A stretch of DNA of 64,000 nt from Brevundimonas sp. (GCF_027487935.1 NZ_JAIYCP010000009.1:1-64000); one strand, 5' to 3'. Shown: positions 28,316 to 38,125, counted from the first letter of the stretch. Notes: generated from the sequence alone by a model not told the origin. A program made the numbers and translations.

Positions 28316-29323
28316 ATGAGCACCCCCAGAACTGTCCGCGTCGCCATCATCGGTTCCGGCCCCGCCGGCTGGACCGCCGCCATCTATGCGGCGCGCGCGC
28401 TGCTGAGCCCCGTCATCATCGCCGGCCTGCAGCCCGGTGGCCAGCTGACCATCACCACCGATGTCGAGAACTATCCCGGCTTTGCCGACGTCATCCAGGG
28501 GCCCTGGCTGATGGAGCAGATGCGCGCCCAGGCCGCGCACGTCGGCACCGAGATCATCGAGGACATCGTGGTCAAGGCCGACCTGTCACAGCGGCCCTTC
28601 CGCCTGACGCTCGACTCGGGGACCGAGATGCTGGCCGAGACGGTGATCATCTCGACCGGGGCCCAGGCCAAATGGCTGGGGATCGAGAGCGAGGCCAAAT
28701 ACCAGGGCTTCGGCGTCTCGGCCTGCGCGACCTGCGACGGTTTCTTCTATCGCGGCAAGGAGGTGATCGTCGTCGGCGGTGGCAATACCGCAGTCGAGGA
28801 GGCGCTGTTCCTGACCAATTTCGCCTCGAAGGTCACCGTCGTCCACCGCCGTGACGCGTTCCGCGCCGAACGCATCCTGCAGGACCGGCTGTTCTCCAAC
28901 CCCAAGGTCGAGGTGATCTGGAACAGCGCCATCGACGAGATCCTGGGCGAGACCAACAGCTTGGGCGGCGTCAATGTCACCGGTGCCCGGCTGAAGAACG
29001 TCCAGACGGGCGAGACCCGGAACATCAGCGCCGACGGCGTCTTCATCGCCATCGGCCACGCCCCGTCATCGGAACTGTTCACCGGCCAGCTGGAAACCAA
29101 ACAGGGCGGCTATCTGGTGGTGAAGCCCGGGACCACGGCCACCGCCATCGAGGGCGTCTGGGCCGCCGGCGACGTGACCGACGACATCTACCGCCAGGCG
29201 GTCACCGCCGCGGGCATGGGTTGTATGGCCGCGCTGGAAGCCGTCCGCTTCCTCGCCGAGCAGGACCATGCCCGCAGCCTGGACCCGATCTCGCACAGGG
29301 AAACGGAAAAGATCGGCGTCTGA
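28316..29323 (+). CDS. trxB: Thioredoxin-disulfide reductase TrxB
   Basis: The flavoenzyme passes electrons from NADPH to thioredoxin. The 335-residue product has the FAD motif 'VAIIGSGPAGWTAAIYAARA', the redox-active Cys pair in 'VSACATCDGFFYRGKE', the NADPH motif 'VIVVGGGNTAVEEALFLTNF' and the C-terminal 'GVWAAGDVTDDIYRQAVTAAG'. Length is normal for the family, with a short tail. The gene stands alone, followed by a tandem 'gcctcctgccgg' repeat in the gap to the next gene. Confidence 0.96.
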   Translation: MSTPRTVRVAIIGSGPAGWTAAIYAARALLSPVIIAGLQPGGQLTITTDVENYPGFADVIQGPWLMEQMRAQAAHVGTEIIEDIVVKADLSQRPFRLTLDSGTEMLAETVIISTGAQAKWLGIESEAKYQGFGVSACATCDGFFYRGKEVIVVGGGNTAVEEALFLTNFASKVTVVHRRDAFRAERILQDRLFSNPKVEVIWNSAIDEILGETNSLGGVNVTGARLKNVQTGETRNISADGVFIAIGHAPSSELFTGQLETKQGGYLVVKPGTTATAIEGVWAAGDVTDDIYRQAVTAAGMGCMAALEAVRFLAEQDHARSLDPISHRETEKIGV

Positions 29324-29414
29324 CGATGCCGGCCTCCTGCCGGGCCTCCTGCCGGGCCTCTGCAAACCTTGCAGCACAGCCGGGGTGCCGGGTCACGCGT
29401 GGCTGACAGGTGGA

Positions 29415-30578
29415 TCAGGAAACGGGTCGGCCCACTTCCTCGACATCCATAGGCGTGACGCCGGGCGGAGCCACGCGGGGCGTCGACGGGGGCGGCGGTG
29501 CCGCCGGGGCCTCGAAGGCCGCCAGCCGCTGATTGATCGCCGCGATCTCGGCGGCGGTGGCCTGGCGACGACCGCCCAGGGACGCAACCCCGACGACCCG
29601 GGTCCGGCCGTCGATCTCAACGGTCCGCATGATGCTCTCACCCCTGGCGGCGGCCTCATCGAGGACCAGTTCGGCCTCGCTCGCCGAGGCGATCTGGATG
29701 CGGGGACGCGAGAACCGGGCCTCGTCGATGAGGGGCTCGCGTCCGGCATAGGGCTGACGGAAGGCCGCCGGCTCGCCATAGACGCCCTTCCAGCGATAGA
29801 AGATGTGCGCCCCGATCTGGGTCAGCTTGTTCAGGGTCGGTGCCCACCACGGGTGCACATAGTCGGCATGATAATGGGTCGCCGTGCCGACCCGCGCCGA
29901 GACATGGCCGGCCAGGGCCCGCTCCGCCACAACCCGGGCACGGTTCCAGGCCCAGCTGACGGGTGGCCGGGCCAGGGCACCGTCGCAGGTGAAGCTGAAC
30001 TGGCAGCCGGTGGTGCGTTCGGCGCCCTCAAACACCACGCCGCAAATGCTGTTGGCGTAGTTGGGGTCACGCACCCGGTTCAGGATAACCTGGGCGACCG
30101 CCTCCTGCCCTTCGGTCGGCTCGAGCGCCGCCTCATAGTAGATGCCTTGCGTCAGGCAGCGCAGGGCCCGGCGGCGATCCTCAGCGGTCGCGGGCTTGAA
30201 GACGAAGGGCGCGGCGACCCGCAAGAACCGGGCGGCGTCCGGCGTCGCCGCATTCAGCTTCATCGCGTCCAGACCCGTAACGCCGAGGTCCAGCGTCGGC
30301 CGACCCGCAAGGGTCAGGCTCTCCCAGCCCGGGGTCAGGCCGTAAAGCGCCGCGCGCTGCGTCTCGGGGTCATGGCGCAGGGCGATGGCCAGCTGCGAAG
30401 CATCCATTCGGGCCGTTATGGCGGCGAAACCGCGGGCTCCGAGGTGACCGCCGGTCAAACTGCGGACCGTCTCGGCGCGACGATCAATCTCCGGACGCGG
30501 CGTTGAACTGGCGGTCACGGCGACGCCGAAAGCAGCCAGAACCACGGGCATGGCGGCCAACAGGCGGCGCATCCCCAT
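29415..30578 (-). CDS. SleB-type cell wall hydrolase, first paralogue
   Basis: The product is 387 residues. The N-terminal 'MRRLLAAMPVVLAAFGVAVT' is a signal or anchor. The hydrolase_2 (SleB) domain at residues about 165-280 has 'LRCLTQGIYYEAALEPTEGQ', 'AVAQVILNRVRDPNYANSICG' and 'CQFSFTCDG', with the catalytic Glu in 'YYEA'. The C-terminus is Pro-rich. Such enzymes are lytic transglycosylases acting on peptidoglycan. A second, divergently placed paralogue lies at 31896-32972. Confidence 0.88.
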   Translation of the reverse strand: MGMRRLLAAMPVVLAAFGVAVTASSTPRPEIDRRAETVRSLTGGHLGARGFAAITARMDASQLAIALRHDPETQRAALYGLTPGWESLTLAGRPTLDLGVTGLDAMKLNAATPDAARFLRVAAPFVFKPATAEDRRRALRCLTQGIYYEAALEPTEGQEAVAQVILNRVRDPNYANSICGVVFEGAERTTGCQFSFTCDGALARPPVSWAWNRARVVAERALAGHVSARVGTATHYHADYVHPWWAPTLNKLTQIGAHIFYRWKGVYGEPAAFRQPYAGREPLIDEARFSRPRIQIASASEAELVLDEAAARGESIMRTVEIDGRTRVVGVASLGGRRQATAAEIAAINQRLAAFEAPAAPPPPSTPRVAPPGVTPMDVEEVGRPVS

Positions 30579-30724
30579 CAGCTTCGCGGTCCAGTCGATC
30601 CTGGCCAAACAATGGGCTCCCAAGCCGCGTCAGGTCCCGGCCATGACGCAGGATGCGCGTCAAGCCGGGCGTTTTTCAGGCGGAAAAGGCCGGGGCGGTC
30701 AAGTCCGGACGCCCTGCCCTCGCC

Positions 30725-31087
30725 TCAGCGTGTGCGGGCCTTGCGGGCGGCGTAGCGGGCGTCGCGGGCGGCCTTCTGTTCTTCCTTGGTCAGGGCCTTG
30801 CGCTCCTTGCGGGCGGCGCGCTTCTCCGCCTCGACCGCTTCCTGGGCCTCGGCCTCTGCGGCGAGACGTGCGGCTTCCCGCTCGGCCTTTTCCCGACGGG
30901 CTTCCGCCTTGGCGAGTTCATGCTGCTGACGCAGCGCCTCCTTCTCGGCCGCACGCTTGGCGGCCAGTTTGTCGAACTCGGGATCGGGGGCGGCGGCCTT
31001 GGGCTTGAACCGGGCGAGCAGGGCCTTCTTGGCCTCCTGCTGGGCGGTAAGGCGGTCCGTGAAGCCGGTCTGTTTCAGATCTCTCAT
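30725..31087 (-). CDS. DUF6481 family protein, charged coiled coil
   Basis: The 120-residue product is almost entirely a charged helix. It starts 'MRDLKQTGFTDRLTAQQEAKK' and is followed by long Ala/Glu/Lys/Arg stretches typical of a single alpha helix or coiled coil. The N-terminal 'GFTDRLTAQQEAKKALLARF' is the DUF6481 hallmark as I remember it. No known function. It lies between the two cell-wall hydrolase genes. Confidence 0.75.
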   Translation of the reverse strand: MRDLKQTGFTDRLTAQQEAKKALLARFKPKAAAPDPEFDKLAAKRAAEKEALRQQHELAKAEARREKAEREAARLAAEAEAQEAVEAEKRAARKERKALTKEEQKAARDARYAARKARTR

Positions 31088-31246
31088 GCGGAGGGCGTCG
31101 ATGTCCTTGATCGTTTATGGGTGCGCTTGAACGCAGTCGGGCGGTTTGCAGCGCAGCCCGGCGCGTCGCTAACCCCATATGGGAGCGAAAATCAAGGTCG
31201 CGAGGCCTTCCCGGGGTCCGCGCCGCTCGATCGAAGGCAGACTGTG

Positions 31247-31432
31247 TCAGTTCGGCTTGGCGGGCCGGGCGACCGCGGCGCCCGCAACGCCGCCGACGGC
31301 CGCGCCGACAGGCCCCGCCACGACCGCACCGGCGACGGCACCGGTGGCGGCCCTCTGCTCGATGGTCTGGCCACAGGCGGCGGCACCGAGAGCGATGATC
31401 GTGACCGAAAGGGTGGTGACGGCGCGCTTCAT
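31247..31432 (-). CDS. Small glycine-zipper lipoprotein
   Basis: The 61-residue product has a signal sequence 'MKRAVTTLSVTIIALGAAAC' ending in a plausible lipobox Cys. A Gly/Ala/Val zipper follows ('GAVAGAVVAGPVGAAVGGVA'), as in OsmB-type osmotically inducible lipoproteins. AAGGA precedes the ATG. It is likely anchored in the outer or inner membrane. Confidence 0.65.
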   Translation of the reverse strand: MKRAVTTLSVTIIALGAAACGQTIEQRAATGAVAGAVVAGPVGAAVGGVAGAAVARPAKPN

Positions 31433-31895
31433 GACGAAATCCTTCCAACAACGCGCCTTGAACGTTCCCCGACGCCGCCAGTTCCGGATCACAGCTTCAT
31501 GTAAAACTCGCCTGTCAGGAGAGGACGATGACAACAGCCGGGACACCTTTCAATCCGCCGATATCAACCGGACTCCCTCGCCATGTCGTTCACATGAAAG
31601 CCAATACAGTAACCGGGCGATGCACTGGTGTATGATGCAGAACAATCAGACCCACTAACCTGTTGACTACAATGCAGATAAACCGCGATGTTGGCGGGCT
31701 TGGGATTCTTGCGAATCAACCACATTGGTGCCACAAACGGCTGGCTTAAGGCGCGTCCTCGACAGCTGGCCACTTTGCCGGTCGTCGAATTAACGCAGGC
31801 GGTTTGCGGGTCCGGTTTCCAGAGATTGGAGAGGATCGCCCGGTTGCGAGACTACCCGGGGGCGGCATTGCGCCCTGCCGAACAGGACCAGGCCC
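31433..31895. other. Gene-poor gap between divergent genes
   Basis: About 460 bases without a convincing gene. Base composition is noticeably less GC-rich around 31480-31720 than elsewhere, as expected for a promoter region serving the lipoprotein gene on one side and the hydrolase on the other. Short frames here have non-coding composition. No clear repeat was seen. Confidence 0.5.
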
Positions 31896-32972
31896 TTGTC
31901 CCTAGCCCCGCATACGCGTGTGACGACGTCTGCAGATCGTGCGGTCCGGATTCGGCCCGGAGCGGCGGCGGCGGCGTTCGGCGCGTTGATGGGGCTGGCG
32001 ATCGGCTGTGCCTATCTCGGCGGCACAGCGGCCAAGGCAACCACCGTACGGGCCCAGGCCGAGCGGATTGAGGGGGCGACAGCCGCCGGCTTCACCGAGG
32101 AAGCGCTGGCGGCCGCGGCGGGTGGTCTCGACGAAAGCGCCCTGGCCATAGCGCGTCGGCATGATCCCTATACCGTCGCCGGGGGCGCCCAGCGCGACCG
32201 ACAGGCCGAGCTCTTGACGGCCCGTCTGGAACAATTGCGGATCCGGCAAGCAGACTCCGGCCTGCGCCGGATTCGTCTGACCGGCCCGGTCGCGGCCATG
32301 CCGTTCCGTCTGAGCAGTACGCTCGACGCGTCGCGAGATCTCGATTGCCTGACCCAGGCCGCCTATTACGAAGCCCGTGGCGAAGGCCGGGACGGCATGC
32401 GGGCGGTGGCCCAGGTCGTACTGAACCGGGTGCGCCATTCCGCCTTCCCCAACAGTGTCTGCGGCGTGGTCTTCCAGGGTGCGGGGCGCCGGACCGGCTG
32501 CCAATTCAGTTTCACCTGTGACGGCTCGATGCGCGGACCGGTCAATCAGGCCGCGTGGAACCGGGCCCGCGCGGTGGCCTCGGCCGCCCTGTCCGGAGCC
32601 GTGTTCGCGGGCGTCGGCAACGCAACCCATTTCCACACCACAGCCGTCTCGCCGGCCTGGCGTCATTCGCTGGTGCCGGTCGGACAGGTCGGTGACCATA
32701 TGTTCTATCGCTTCGGCGGCCGTTCCGGCTCGCGCGAGGCCTTCTCCTATGCCGCCCGGCGGTCGACCGTGACGGATGGCCCGCGCCTGATCCAGGCCAG
32801 CCTCGACCCGACCGGACCCGTCCTCGAAGCCGGCACGGTGGCCTACAACCTGCTGGTCGCCCAGGAGCGCGGTGCCGGGACGGAGCCCGCGGAGACGGCG
32901 TCCGCAGTGCCCGCAGCACCGGCAAACACCGCCGCCCCGGTCGTTGTCGAGGCCGCTGCACCGGCGGCTTGA
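31896..32972 (+). CDS. SleB-type cell wall hydrolase, second paralogue
   Basis: The product is 358 residues from a TTG with AGGA upstream; a GTG at 31920 is an alternative. One N-terminal membrane segment (residues about 22-48, Ala/Gly-rich) is followed by a helical spacer. The SleB domain has 'LDCLTQAAYYEARGEGRDGM', 'AVAQVVLNRVRHSAFPNSVCG' and 'CQFSFTCDGSM'. The C-terminus is Ala/Pro-rich. The domain matches the 29415-30578 protein closely, so the two arose by duplication. They face away from each other with two small genes between. Confidence 0.88.
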   Translation: MSLAPHTRVTTSADRAVRIRPGAAAAAFGALMGLAIGCAYLGGTAAKATTVRAQAERIEGATAAGFTEEALAAAAGGLDESALAIARRHDPYTVAGGAQRDRQAELLTARLEQLRIRQADSGLRRIRLTGPVAAMPFRLSSTLDASRDLDCLTQAAYYEARGEGRDGMRAVAQVVLNRVRHSAFPNSVCGVVFQGAGRRTGCQFSFTCDGSMRGPVNQAAWNRARAVASAALSGAVFAGVGNATHFHTTAVSPAWRHSLVPVGQVGDHMFYRFGGRSGSREAFSYAARRSTVTDGPRLIQASLDPTGPVLEAGTVAYNLLVAQERGAGTEPAETASAVPAAPANTAAPVVVEAAAPAA

Positions 32973-33076
32973 GGCGAGCCGGGGTCGCAGCGTCCTGCGC
33001 TGCTGACCTGCAGCCGCCGTCCTGAAAACCCTGATCCTGACCCCTCGCGCCGCGCGTTCCGCCCGGCAGCCGCAGG

Positions 33077-33919
33077 TCAGCAGGGCATGGCGTCCAGTCC
33101 GACATCCAGCGCCTGAGCCGAATGGGTCAGGGCCCCGACCGAGATCACATCGACACCGGTTTCGGCGATACCGCGCACCGTCTCCAGATTGACCCCGCCC
33201 GAGGCCTCCAGCGTGATCCGCCCGGCCGTGCGGGCCACCGCCTCGCGCAGCATCGGCAGGGTGAAATTGTCCAGCATGATCACATCGGGCCCGGCGGCCA
33301 GGGCCTCGTCCAGCTGATCCAGACTGTCGACCTCGACCTCGACCTTCATCAGATGACCGACGGCGGCGCGCGCCCGGCGGACCGCCTCGCCCACCCCGCC
33401 GCAGACGGCGACATGGTTGTCCTTGATCAGGATGGCGTCATCCAGGCCGAAGCGGTGGTTGACCCCGCCGCCGCACAGCACCGCATGTTTCTCCAGCGCG
33501 CGCAGGCCGGGGGTGGTCTTGCGGGTGTCGGCGATCCGCGCCTTCGTGCCTGCGACCGCCGCGACATAGGCCTGCGTCAGGGTGGCAATCCCGCACAGCC
33601 GCCCCAGCAGGTTCAGCGCCGTCCGTTCGGCCGCCAGAAAGGCCCGCGCATCGGCCTCGACCTCGGCCAGAACCGCACCGGCCTCGAAGGCGTCGCCGTC
33701 ACGCAGTTTCAGCTCCACGGACGCATCCGGGTCCATGGCCAGCACGGCCAGCCGCACGCAGTCGATGCCCGCCAGAACACCGGCCTTGCGCGCCGCGAAC
33801 ACGGCCCGCATCCGCGCGCCCTCCGGAATACAGGCCTGCGCCGTCACATCGCCCGCACGGCCGAGATCCTCGGCCAGCGCCCTGCGCACAACGGGTTCGA
33901 TCAGGAGGTCAGGGAGCAT
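33077..33919 (-). CDS. nadC: Nicotinate-nucleotide pyrophosphorylase (carboxylating) NadC
   Basis: The last step of quinolinate synthesis to NaMN: quinolinate plus PRPP gives nicotinate mononucleotide, CO2 and PPi. The 280-residue product has 'LAEDLGRAGDVTAQACI', 'LNLLGRLCGIATLTQAYV', the active-site 'ADTRKTTPGLRALEKHAVLCGGGVNHRFGL' region (given in part) and 'IMLDNFTLPMLREAV'. It is the last gene of the nad cluster, after Uma2 and nadB. Confidence 0.96.
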   Translation of the reverse strand: MLPDLLIEPVVRRALAEDLGRAGDVTAQACIPEGARMRAVFAARKAGVLAGIDCVRLAVLAMDPDASVELKLRDGDAFEAGAVLAEVEADARAFLAAERTALNLLGRLCGIATLTQAYVAAVAGTKARIADTRKTTPGLRALEKHAVLCGGGVNHRFGLDDAILIKDNHVAVCGGVGEAVRRARAAVGHLMKVEVEVDSLDQLDEALAAGPDVIMLDNFTLPMLREAVARTAGRITLEASGGVNLETVRGIAETGVDVISVGALTHSAQALDVGLDAMPC

Positions 33920-33924
33920 GGGGT

Positions 33925-34515
33925 TCAGAACAGTTCCGCCAGAGTCAGGTGTACTTGATCCGAGAACAGCGGCGTCACCGCGCCGTCGGTCACGACCGTC
34001 TCATCGCCCCAGCTTCCGTCCGGGCGAGGGTCGCGGAAGACCCGGATCAGCCGGGTCTCCGGCTCGACGATCCAGAACTCCGGAATGCCGGCGCGGGCAT
34101 ACAGCGGCCGTTTGATGGTCAGGTCGTTGTCCCGCGTCGAGACCGAAACCTCGATCACCAGGACGGCGTCCGCTGCTTCATAGTATTTCCGGCCGTTCCG
34201 ACGACGGGCGACGAGGACATCGGGTTCCGGCGCGCTGTAGTCTCCGATCCTGAGCGTCACCGCAGCGGACACACGAACAGCATCGTGCAGCGTCGGGATG
34301 CGGTTGAGGGTGTTCGTCAAGGCGACGGCCAGGTCAACCGATGTGTCGCCATGCTCGCCGCCGATCGGAGACCTCTCGACGATCCTTCCCTCCAGCAGTT
34401 CGATGCGCGGCCCGAGGTCGTTGAGAATCCCCAACTCGAACATGCGTTCGAACCGGTCGAAATCGAACCGGAAGTCCGTTGGACCTTCCTGCATGCCCGT
34501 GCGGGTCGTGGTCAT
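33925..34515 (-). CDS. Uma2 family (DUF820) putative restriction-like endonuclease
   Basis: The product is 196 residues. The PD-(D/E)xK-like core is visible in 'DYSAPEPDVLVARRRNGRKY', 'DAVLVIEVSVSTRDNDLTIK' and 'RPLYARAGIPEFWIVE', the Uma2 signature. N-terminal 'RIELLEGRIVERSPIGGEHG' is also typical. Function is unknown; nuclease activity is inferred from fold. It lies between nadB (19 bases upstream) and nadC (5 bases downstream), so it is co-transcribed with NAD synthesis genes, an unusual position. Confidence 0.88.
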   Translation of the reverse strand: MTTTRTGMQEGPTDFRFDFDRFERMFELGILNDLGPRIELLEGRIVERSPIGGEHGDTSVDLAVALTNTLNRIPTLHDAVRVSAAVTLRIGDYSAPEPDVLVARRRNGRKYYEAADAVLVIEVSVSTRDNDLTIKRPLYARAGIPEFWIVEPETRLIRVFRDPRPDGSWGDETVVTDGAVTPLFSDQVHLTLAELF

Positions 34516-34534
34516 CGCCTTGCTCCGGCCGGCA

Positions 34535-36076
34535 CTATGCCGCCCTGTCCACGTCGGCAAAAGACTTTGCATCCTGTGATTGCGACCTCAACCTCGTGTG
34601 CTCCGCCACAGGGGTCGCCTCCGGATAGTCCGAGCGGAAATGTCCGCCCCGGCTCTCGCGGCGCGCCAACGCCGCCTTGGTGATCAGCCGCGCCGCGGCC
34701 AGCGGCAGCGCGCCCGGGGCACCGGCCTCAAGGCGCGTCATGACAGCCAGCGCGTCGGACAGGCCCGCCGCATCGCGCATCACGCCCACACACCGGCTCA
34801 TGGCTTCGCGCAAGGTCTGCAAGGCTTCGGGCGCAAGGTCCGGCGCGACCGCGGGCGCCAGGGTGGCACCGCTGCCCAAGGTCTCCGCCGCCGCCGCCCG
34901 GCCCGTGCGTCGACCGAAGGCGGCCGCTTCCAGCAGGGAGTTGGAGGCCAGCCGGTTGGCACCGTGCACCCCGGTCGCGGCGCATTCGCCGACCGCGAAC
35001 AGGCCCGGCAGGCTGGTGCGCCCGTCCGGCCCGGCGGCGATCCCGCCCATGTGATAGTGGGCCGCCGCGGCGACCGGGATCGGGGTCTCGCGCGGGTCCA
35101 GCCCGGCCCGCATACAGGCGGCGAACACGGCCGGAAATTCTTCGGGGAAGGCGGCGCCGATCGCCGCGCGGCAATCCAGGAAGGCCCCCCGCCCTTCGGC
35201 GCCCGCGAGATGCACGGCCCGCGCCACCACATCCCGCGGCTGCAGATCGGCATCCGCCGCCTCGCCGAGCAGGAACCGGCCGTCCCGGTCGATCAGCCGG
35301 GCCCCCTCGCCGCGCAGGGCCTCGGTCGCCAGGGGCATGGGGTCCAGGCCGACATCGATGGCGGTCGGGTGAAACTGCACGAACTCCGGGTCGAGAATCT
35401 CCGCGCCCGCGCCATAGGCCAGCGCCATACCCTCGCCCAGCAGGGCGGCGGGGGTGGTGGTCCGGGCAAACAGGCCGCCCGCTCCGCCGGTGGCCAGCAC
35501 GACGGCGGAGGCCAGCACCTCGACCATCCGCCGCGAACCCGGCGCACCGCGCTCGATCAGGGCACCGCGCACCCGACCGCCCGCGTCCTGGATCAGGCCG
35601 CGCAGCCGCGCGTCTTCCCAGATCTCGATATGCGGCGCGGCGCGTACCGCTGCGATCAGGGCCGAGAGGATGGCCCGCCCTGCCCCGTCGCCGCCGACCC
35701 GGGCAACCCGGGCGTGGGAATGGGCCGCTTCCAGACTGACGGCAAAGCCGCCGGCGGCGTCACGATCAAACGGCGCGCCCAGCGACGCCAGCCATTCGAC
35801 GGTCGCGCGGCCGTCGCCGGTCAGGACCCCGGTCGCCTCGGCCTCGACCAGCCCGGCGCCCGCCGCCGTCGTATCCGCCGCATGCAGGGCGGGCGCGTCG
35901 TCCGCCGCCAGCGCCGCCGCCACCCCGCCCTGGGCCCAGGCCGAGGCACAGGCCTCCAGCAGCGGTGCCGGCGTCACCACCAGCACCTGGCGCGGCGCGG
36001 CCTCGAGCGCCGCCGAAAGTCCCGCCAGCCCGCCGCCGATGATCAGCGGCCCGTCATGACGGAGGGTGCGGCTCAC
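34535..36076 (-). CDS. nadB: L-aspartate oxidase NadB
   Basis: The FAD enzyme oxidises L-aspartate to iminoaspartate for NadA. The 513-residue product has the FAD motif 'LIIGGGLAGLSAALEAA', 'ASAWAQGGVAAALAADDAPA', 'EFVQFHPTAIDV' and 'LFAVGECAATGVHGANRLAS' near residue 340. Size is normal. The GTG start overlaps the stop of the M50 protease gene (GTGA). The N-terminus lacks the usual Asp/Glu pair after the glycine motif but is otherwise complete. Confidence 0.95.
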   Translation of the reverse strand: MSRTLRHDGPLIIGGGLAGLSAALEAAPRQVLVVTPAPLLEACASAWAQGGVAAALAADDAPALHAADTTAAGAGLVEAEATGVLTGDGRATVEWLASLGAPFDRDAAGGFAVSLEAAHSHARVARVGGDGAGRAILSALIAAVRAAPHIEIWEDARLRGLIQDAGGRVRGALIERGAPGSRRMVEVLASAVVLATGGAGGLFARTTTPAALLGEGMALAYGAGAEILDPEFVQFHPTAIDVGLDPMPLATEALRGEGARLIDRDGRFLLGEAADADLQPRDVVARAVHLAGAEGRGAFLDCRAAIGAAFPEEFPAVFAACMRAGLDPRETPIPVAAAAHYHMGGIAAGPDGRTSLPGLFAVGECAATGVHGANRLASNSLLEAAAFGRRTGRAAAAETLGSGATLAPAVAPDLAPEALQTLREAMSRCVGVMRDAAGLSDALAVMTRLEAGAPGALPLAAARLITKAALARRESRGGHFRSDYPEATPVAEHTRLRSQSQDAKSFADVDRAA

Positions 36077-36936
36077 CCGCCGAAACCGAGAAAGCCGCCG
36101 GCCATGGTCACGGCCCCCGCCAGCGAACCGCCGGCCAGCGGCATCAGCGCCGCCACGCCCACGCCGACACAGGCGATGGCCGCGGCGAGGAACAGGCCGA
36201 CGCTCTGGCCCGCCTCGCGACCGGTCAGGGGACGCCCCTCAGGCCGCCAGGCTCCGCGACGCAGGTGACCGATCAGGGCGATGGCAAGGAAGGCGGCGAG
36301 GATGAACCGCCCGGTGGTGATGCCCCAGAACACCACCAGGGCACCGATCAGCACCATGGCACCGCGTTCGACATTCGGGTGGATTCGCGCCAGCACGGGG
36401 CCGAGCGCCTTTGAGCCGTCCAGTGGCGGCGCCGGGGCCAGATTGACCAGATTGATAAGGGCAATGACCGCCGCTCCCAGCAGCCACATGCCCTCGCCGG
36501 TCGCGATGAAGCCGGCGAAGAAGGGGATGGCGGCCAGCAGGCCGAAGCCCGGTCCGGCCAGGGACACCAGCACGCCGTCCCACTCGCTTTTCGGCAGGCG
36601 CTGGCTCCTGGCCACGCCGCCGAGGAAGGGAATGATGTAGATCCGCGCCGGCCCCATGCCGAGCCGGTTCATCGCCAGCACATGGCCGTATTCGTGCACC
36701 AGCAGACCCCAGATGGCGGCGACAGCGATCACCCAGCTCTGGCTCACCCACCAGATGAAACCACCCAGCAGCAGGGTCGAGATCACGGCCCAGACCGGAT
36801 GCTGACCCTTGTCCAGCGGCGGCTCGGCGGCGGGGGGCGGACTCCGGTCGGCCACGGACGCCGACCGCGCGGGGTCGGTCGGTTCCGGCCGGGGATCCCA
36901 TGGACCGGGAGGACGGGGTGTCTGGCTGTCTGTCAT
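36073..36936 (-). CDS. M50-type (site-2 protease) membrane metalloprotease
   Basis: The product is 287 residues. A Pro-rich N-terminus (about 50 residues) is followed by about six membrane segments. Zinc ligands are in 'LLVHEYGHVLAMNRLG' (HExxH) and in the PDG-like 'NLAPAPPLDGSKALGPVL'. Members cut transmembrane substrates or act as silent relatives. The start overlaps the stop of a 37-residue ORF by ATGA, and its own stop overlaps nadB. Its role in the NAD operon is unknown. Confidence 0.85.
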   Translation of the reverse strand: MTDSQTPRPPGPWDPRPEPTDPARSASVADRSPPPAAEPPLDKGQHPVWAVISTLLLGGFIWWVSQSWVIAVAAIWGLLVHEYGHVLAMNRLGMGPARIYIIPFLGGVARSQRLPKSEWDGVLVSLAGPGFGLLAAIPFFAGFIATGEGMWLLGAAVIALINLVNLAPAPPLDGSKALGPVLARIHPNVERGAMVLIGALVVFWGITTGRFILAAFLAIALIGHLRRGAWRPEGRPLTGREAGQSVGLFLAAAIACVGVGVAALMPLAGGSLAGAVTMAGGFLGFGG

Positions 36937-37046
36937 CCTGACGACGTGGCCTTTTCCGAGCGCAGCCACAAGGCCAGGAGGGCGAGAAGCCGCAGGCTGC
37001 GTTTGTCGATCGTCGCCACGACGCGGACCGGAGGAACATAGTGCAT
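36933..37046 (-). CDS. 37-residue coupled ORF between nadA and the M50 protease
   Basis: The product begins '[20 protein letters not shown]' and ends 'LWLRSEKATSSG'. The ATG shares its A with the nadA stop (TGATG), and its TGA overlaps the next ATG (ATGA). This double overlap and a GGAG inside the nadA end argue for real translation, at least as a coupling device. The middle (LRLLALLALWL) could be a short membrane or amphipathic helix. No family known. Confidence 0.5.
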   Translation of the reverse strand: MHYVPPVRVVATIDKRSLRLLALLALWLRSEKATSSG

Positions 37047-38125
37047 CAGATCAGCTCCACCGCCACGTGATGCCGCGCCTTGACCATGTCGTAGCGCGCC
37101 GGAACCGTCGGCGGCGGCAGGTCCACCATCCGCTGCACGGCCAGTCGCGCGCGTTCGGCGATGTCCTCGGGCACCGTCACCTCGAACTGCATGTTCAACA
37201 AGCAGTCGCGGATGTTCAGCAGGGTGATCCGCTGCATATGGGGGCACAGGTTGCACGGGCCGATGAACTGCACCCCGGGCACATCGCCGGCGACATTGGC
37301 GGCCATCGAGCATTCGGTGATCAGCACCACCTGCTTCGGCCTGCGCGCGGTCACATGGTCGATCATGGCTGCGGTCGAGCCGGCGAAGTCGGCGGCCGCC
37401 AGCACATCTTCGGGGCATTCGGGATGGGCGAGGATTTCCGCACCTGGATACGCCGCCCGCATCTCGGCGATGTCGGCGCCGGTGAACCGCTCATGCACCT
37501 CACAGCGGCCCTTCCAGGCGATGATGCCGACCGTGGTCTGGGCCGCGACGTTTCGGGCCAGGAACTCGTCGGGGATCAGTATGACGCGGTCGACGCCCCA
37601 TGCCTTCGCTGCCAACTCCACCACCTGGACGGCGTTGGCGCTGGTGCAGCAGATGTCGGTCTCGGCCTTCACATCGGCCGTGGTGTTCACATAGGTCACC
37701 ACCGGCAGGCCCGGATAGCGCTGCTTGATCAGCCGCACATCCGCCCCGGTGATCGAGGCCGCCAGGGAACAGCCGGCCTTCAGGTCCGGGATCAGCACCG
37801 TCTTGTCCGGGCTCAGGATCTTCGAGGTCTCGGCCATGAAATGCACGCCGGCCTGGACGATCACCCCGGCCTTTGACCGCGCGGCTTCCTTCGCCAGGCC
37901 CAGGCTGTCGCCGACATAGTCGCCGACGCCGTGGAAGATCTCCGGCGTCATATAGTTGTGGGCCAGGATGACGGCGTCGCGCGTCTTCTTCAGCGCATTG
38001 ATCTCGCTGATCAGGGCGGCCTGCGCCGGCCATTCCATGGGGGTCACATGATCCTTGACCTTGGCCCAGACCGGCGCGGTTTCCCGCGCCAGGGCCTCAG
38101 TCATTCCGAACGCACCGTCAGCCAT
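37046..38125 (-). CDS. nadA: Quinolinate synthase NadA
   Basis: The [4Fe-4S] enzyme condenses iminoaspartate with dihydroxyacetone phosphate to quinolinate. The 359-residue product has the three cluster Cys in '[12 protein letters not shown]', '[13 protein letters not shown]' and '[15 protein letters not shown]'. It also has the substrate motifs '[21 protein letters not shown]' (in part) and '[20 protein letters not shown]'. It is the first gene of the nad cluster. Two palindromes immediately upstream are probable operators. Confidence 0.97.
   Translation of the reverse strand: MADGAFGMTEALARETAPVWAKVKDHVTPMEWPAQAALISEINALKKTRDAVILAHNYMTPEIFHGVGDYVGDSLGLAKEAARSKAGVIVQAGVHFMAETSKILSPDKTVLIPDLKAGCSLAASITGADVRLIKQRYPGLPVVTYVNTTADVKAETDICCTSANAVQVVELAAKAWGVDRVILIPDEFLARNVAAQTTVGIIAWKGRCEVHERFTGADIAEMRAAYPGAEILAHPECPEDVLAAADFAGSTAAMIDHVTARRPKQVVLITECSMAANVAGDVPGVQFIGPCNLCPHMQRITLLNIRDCLLNMQFEVTVPEDIAERARLAVQRMVDLPPPTVPARYDMVKARHHVAVELI

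Noticed and set aside
31564-31773. A 69-codon minus-strand ORF in the gap before the second SleB gene
   Set aside because: Composition (many Ser, Cys, His) and codon use are unlike genes here, and there is no ribosome site.
34580-36268. A 562-codon plus-strand open frame opposite nadB
   Set aside because: Arg/Gly/Gln-rich shadow of a GC-rich gene; NadB motifs are intact on the minus strand.
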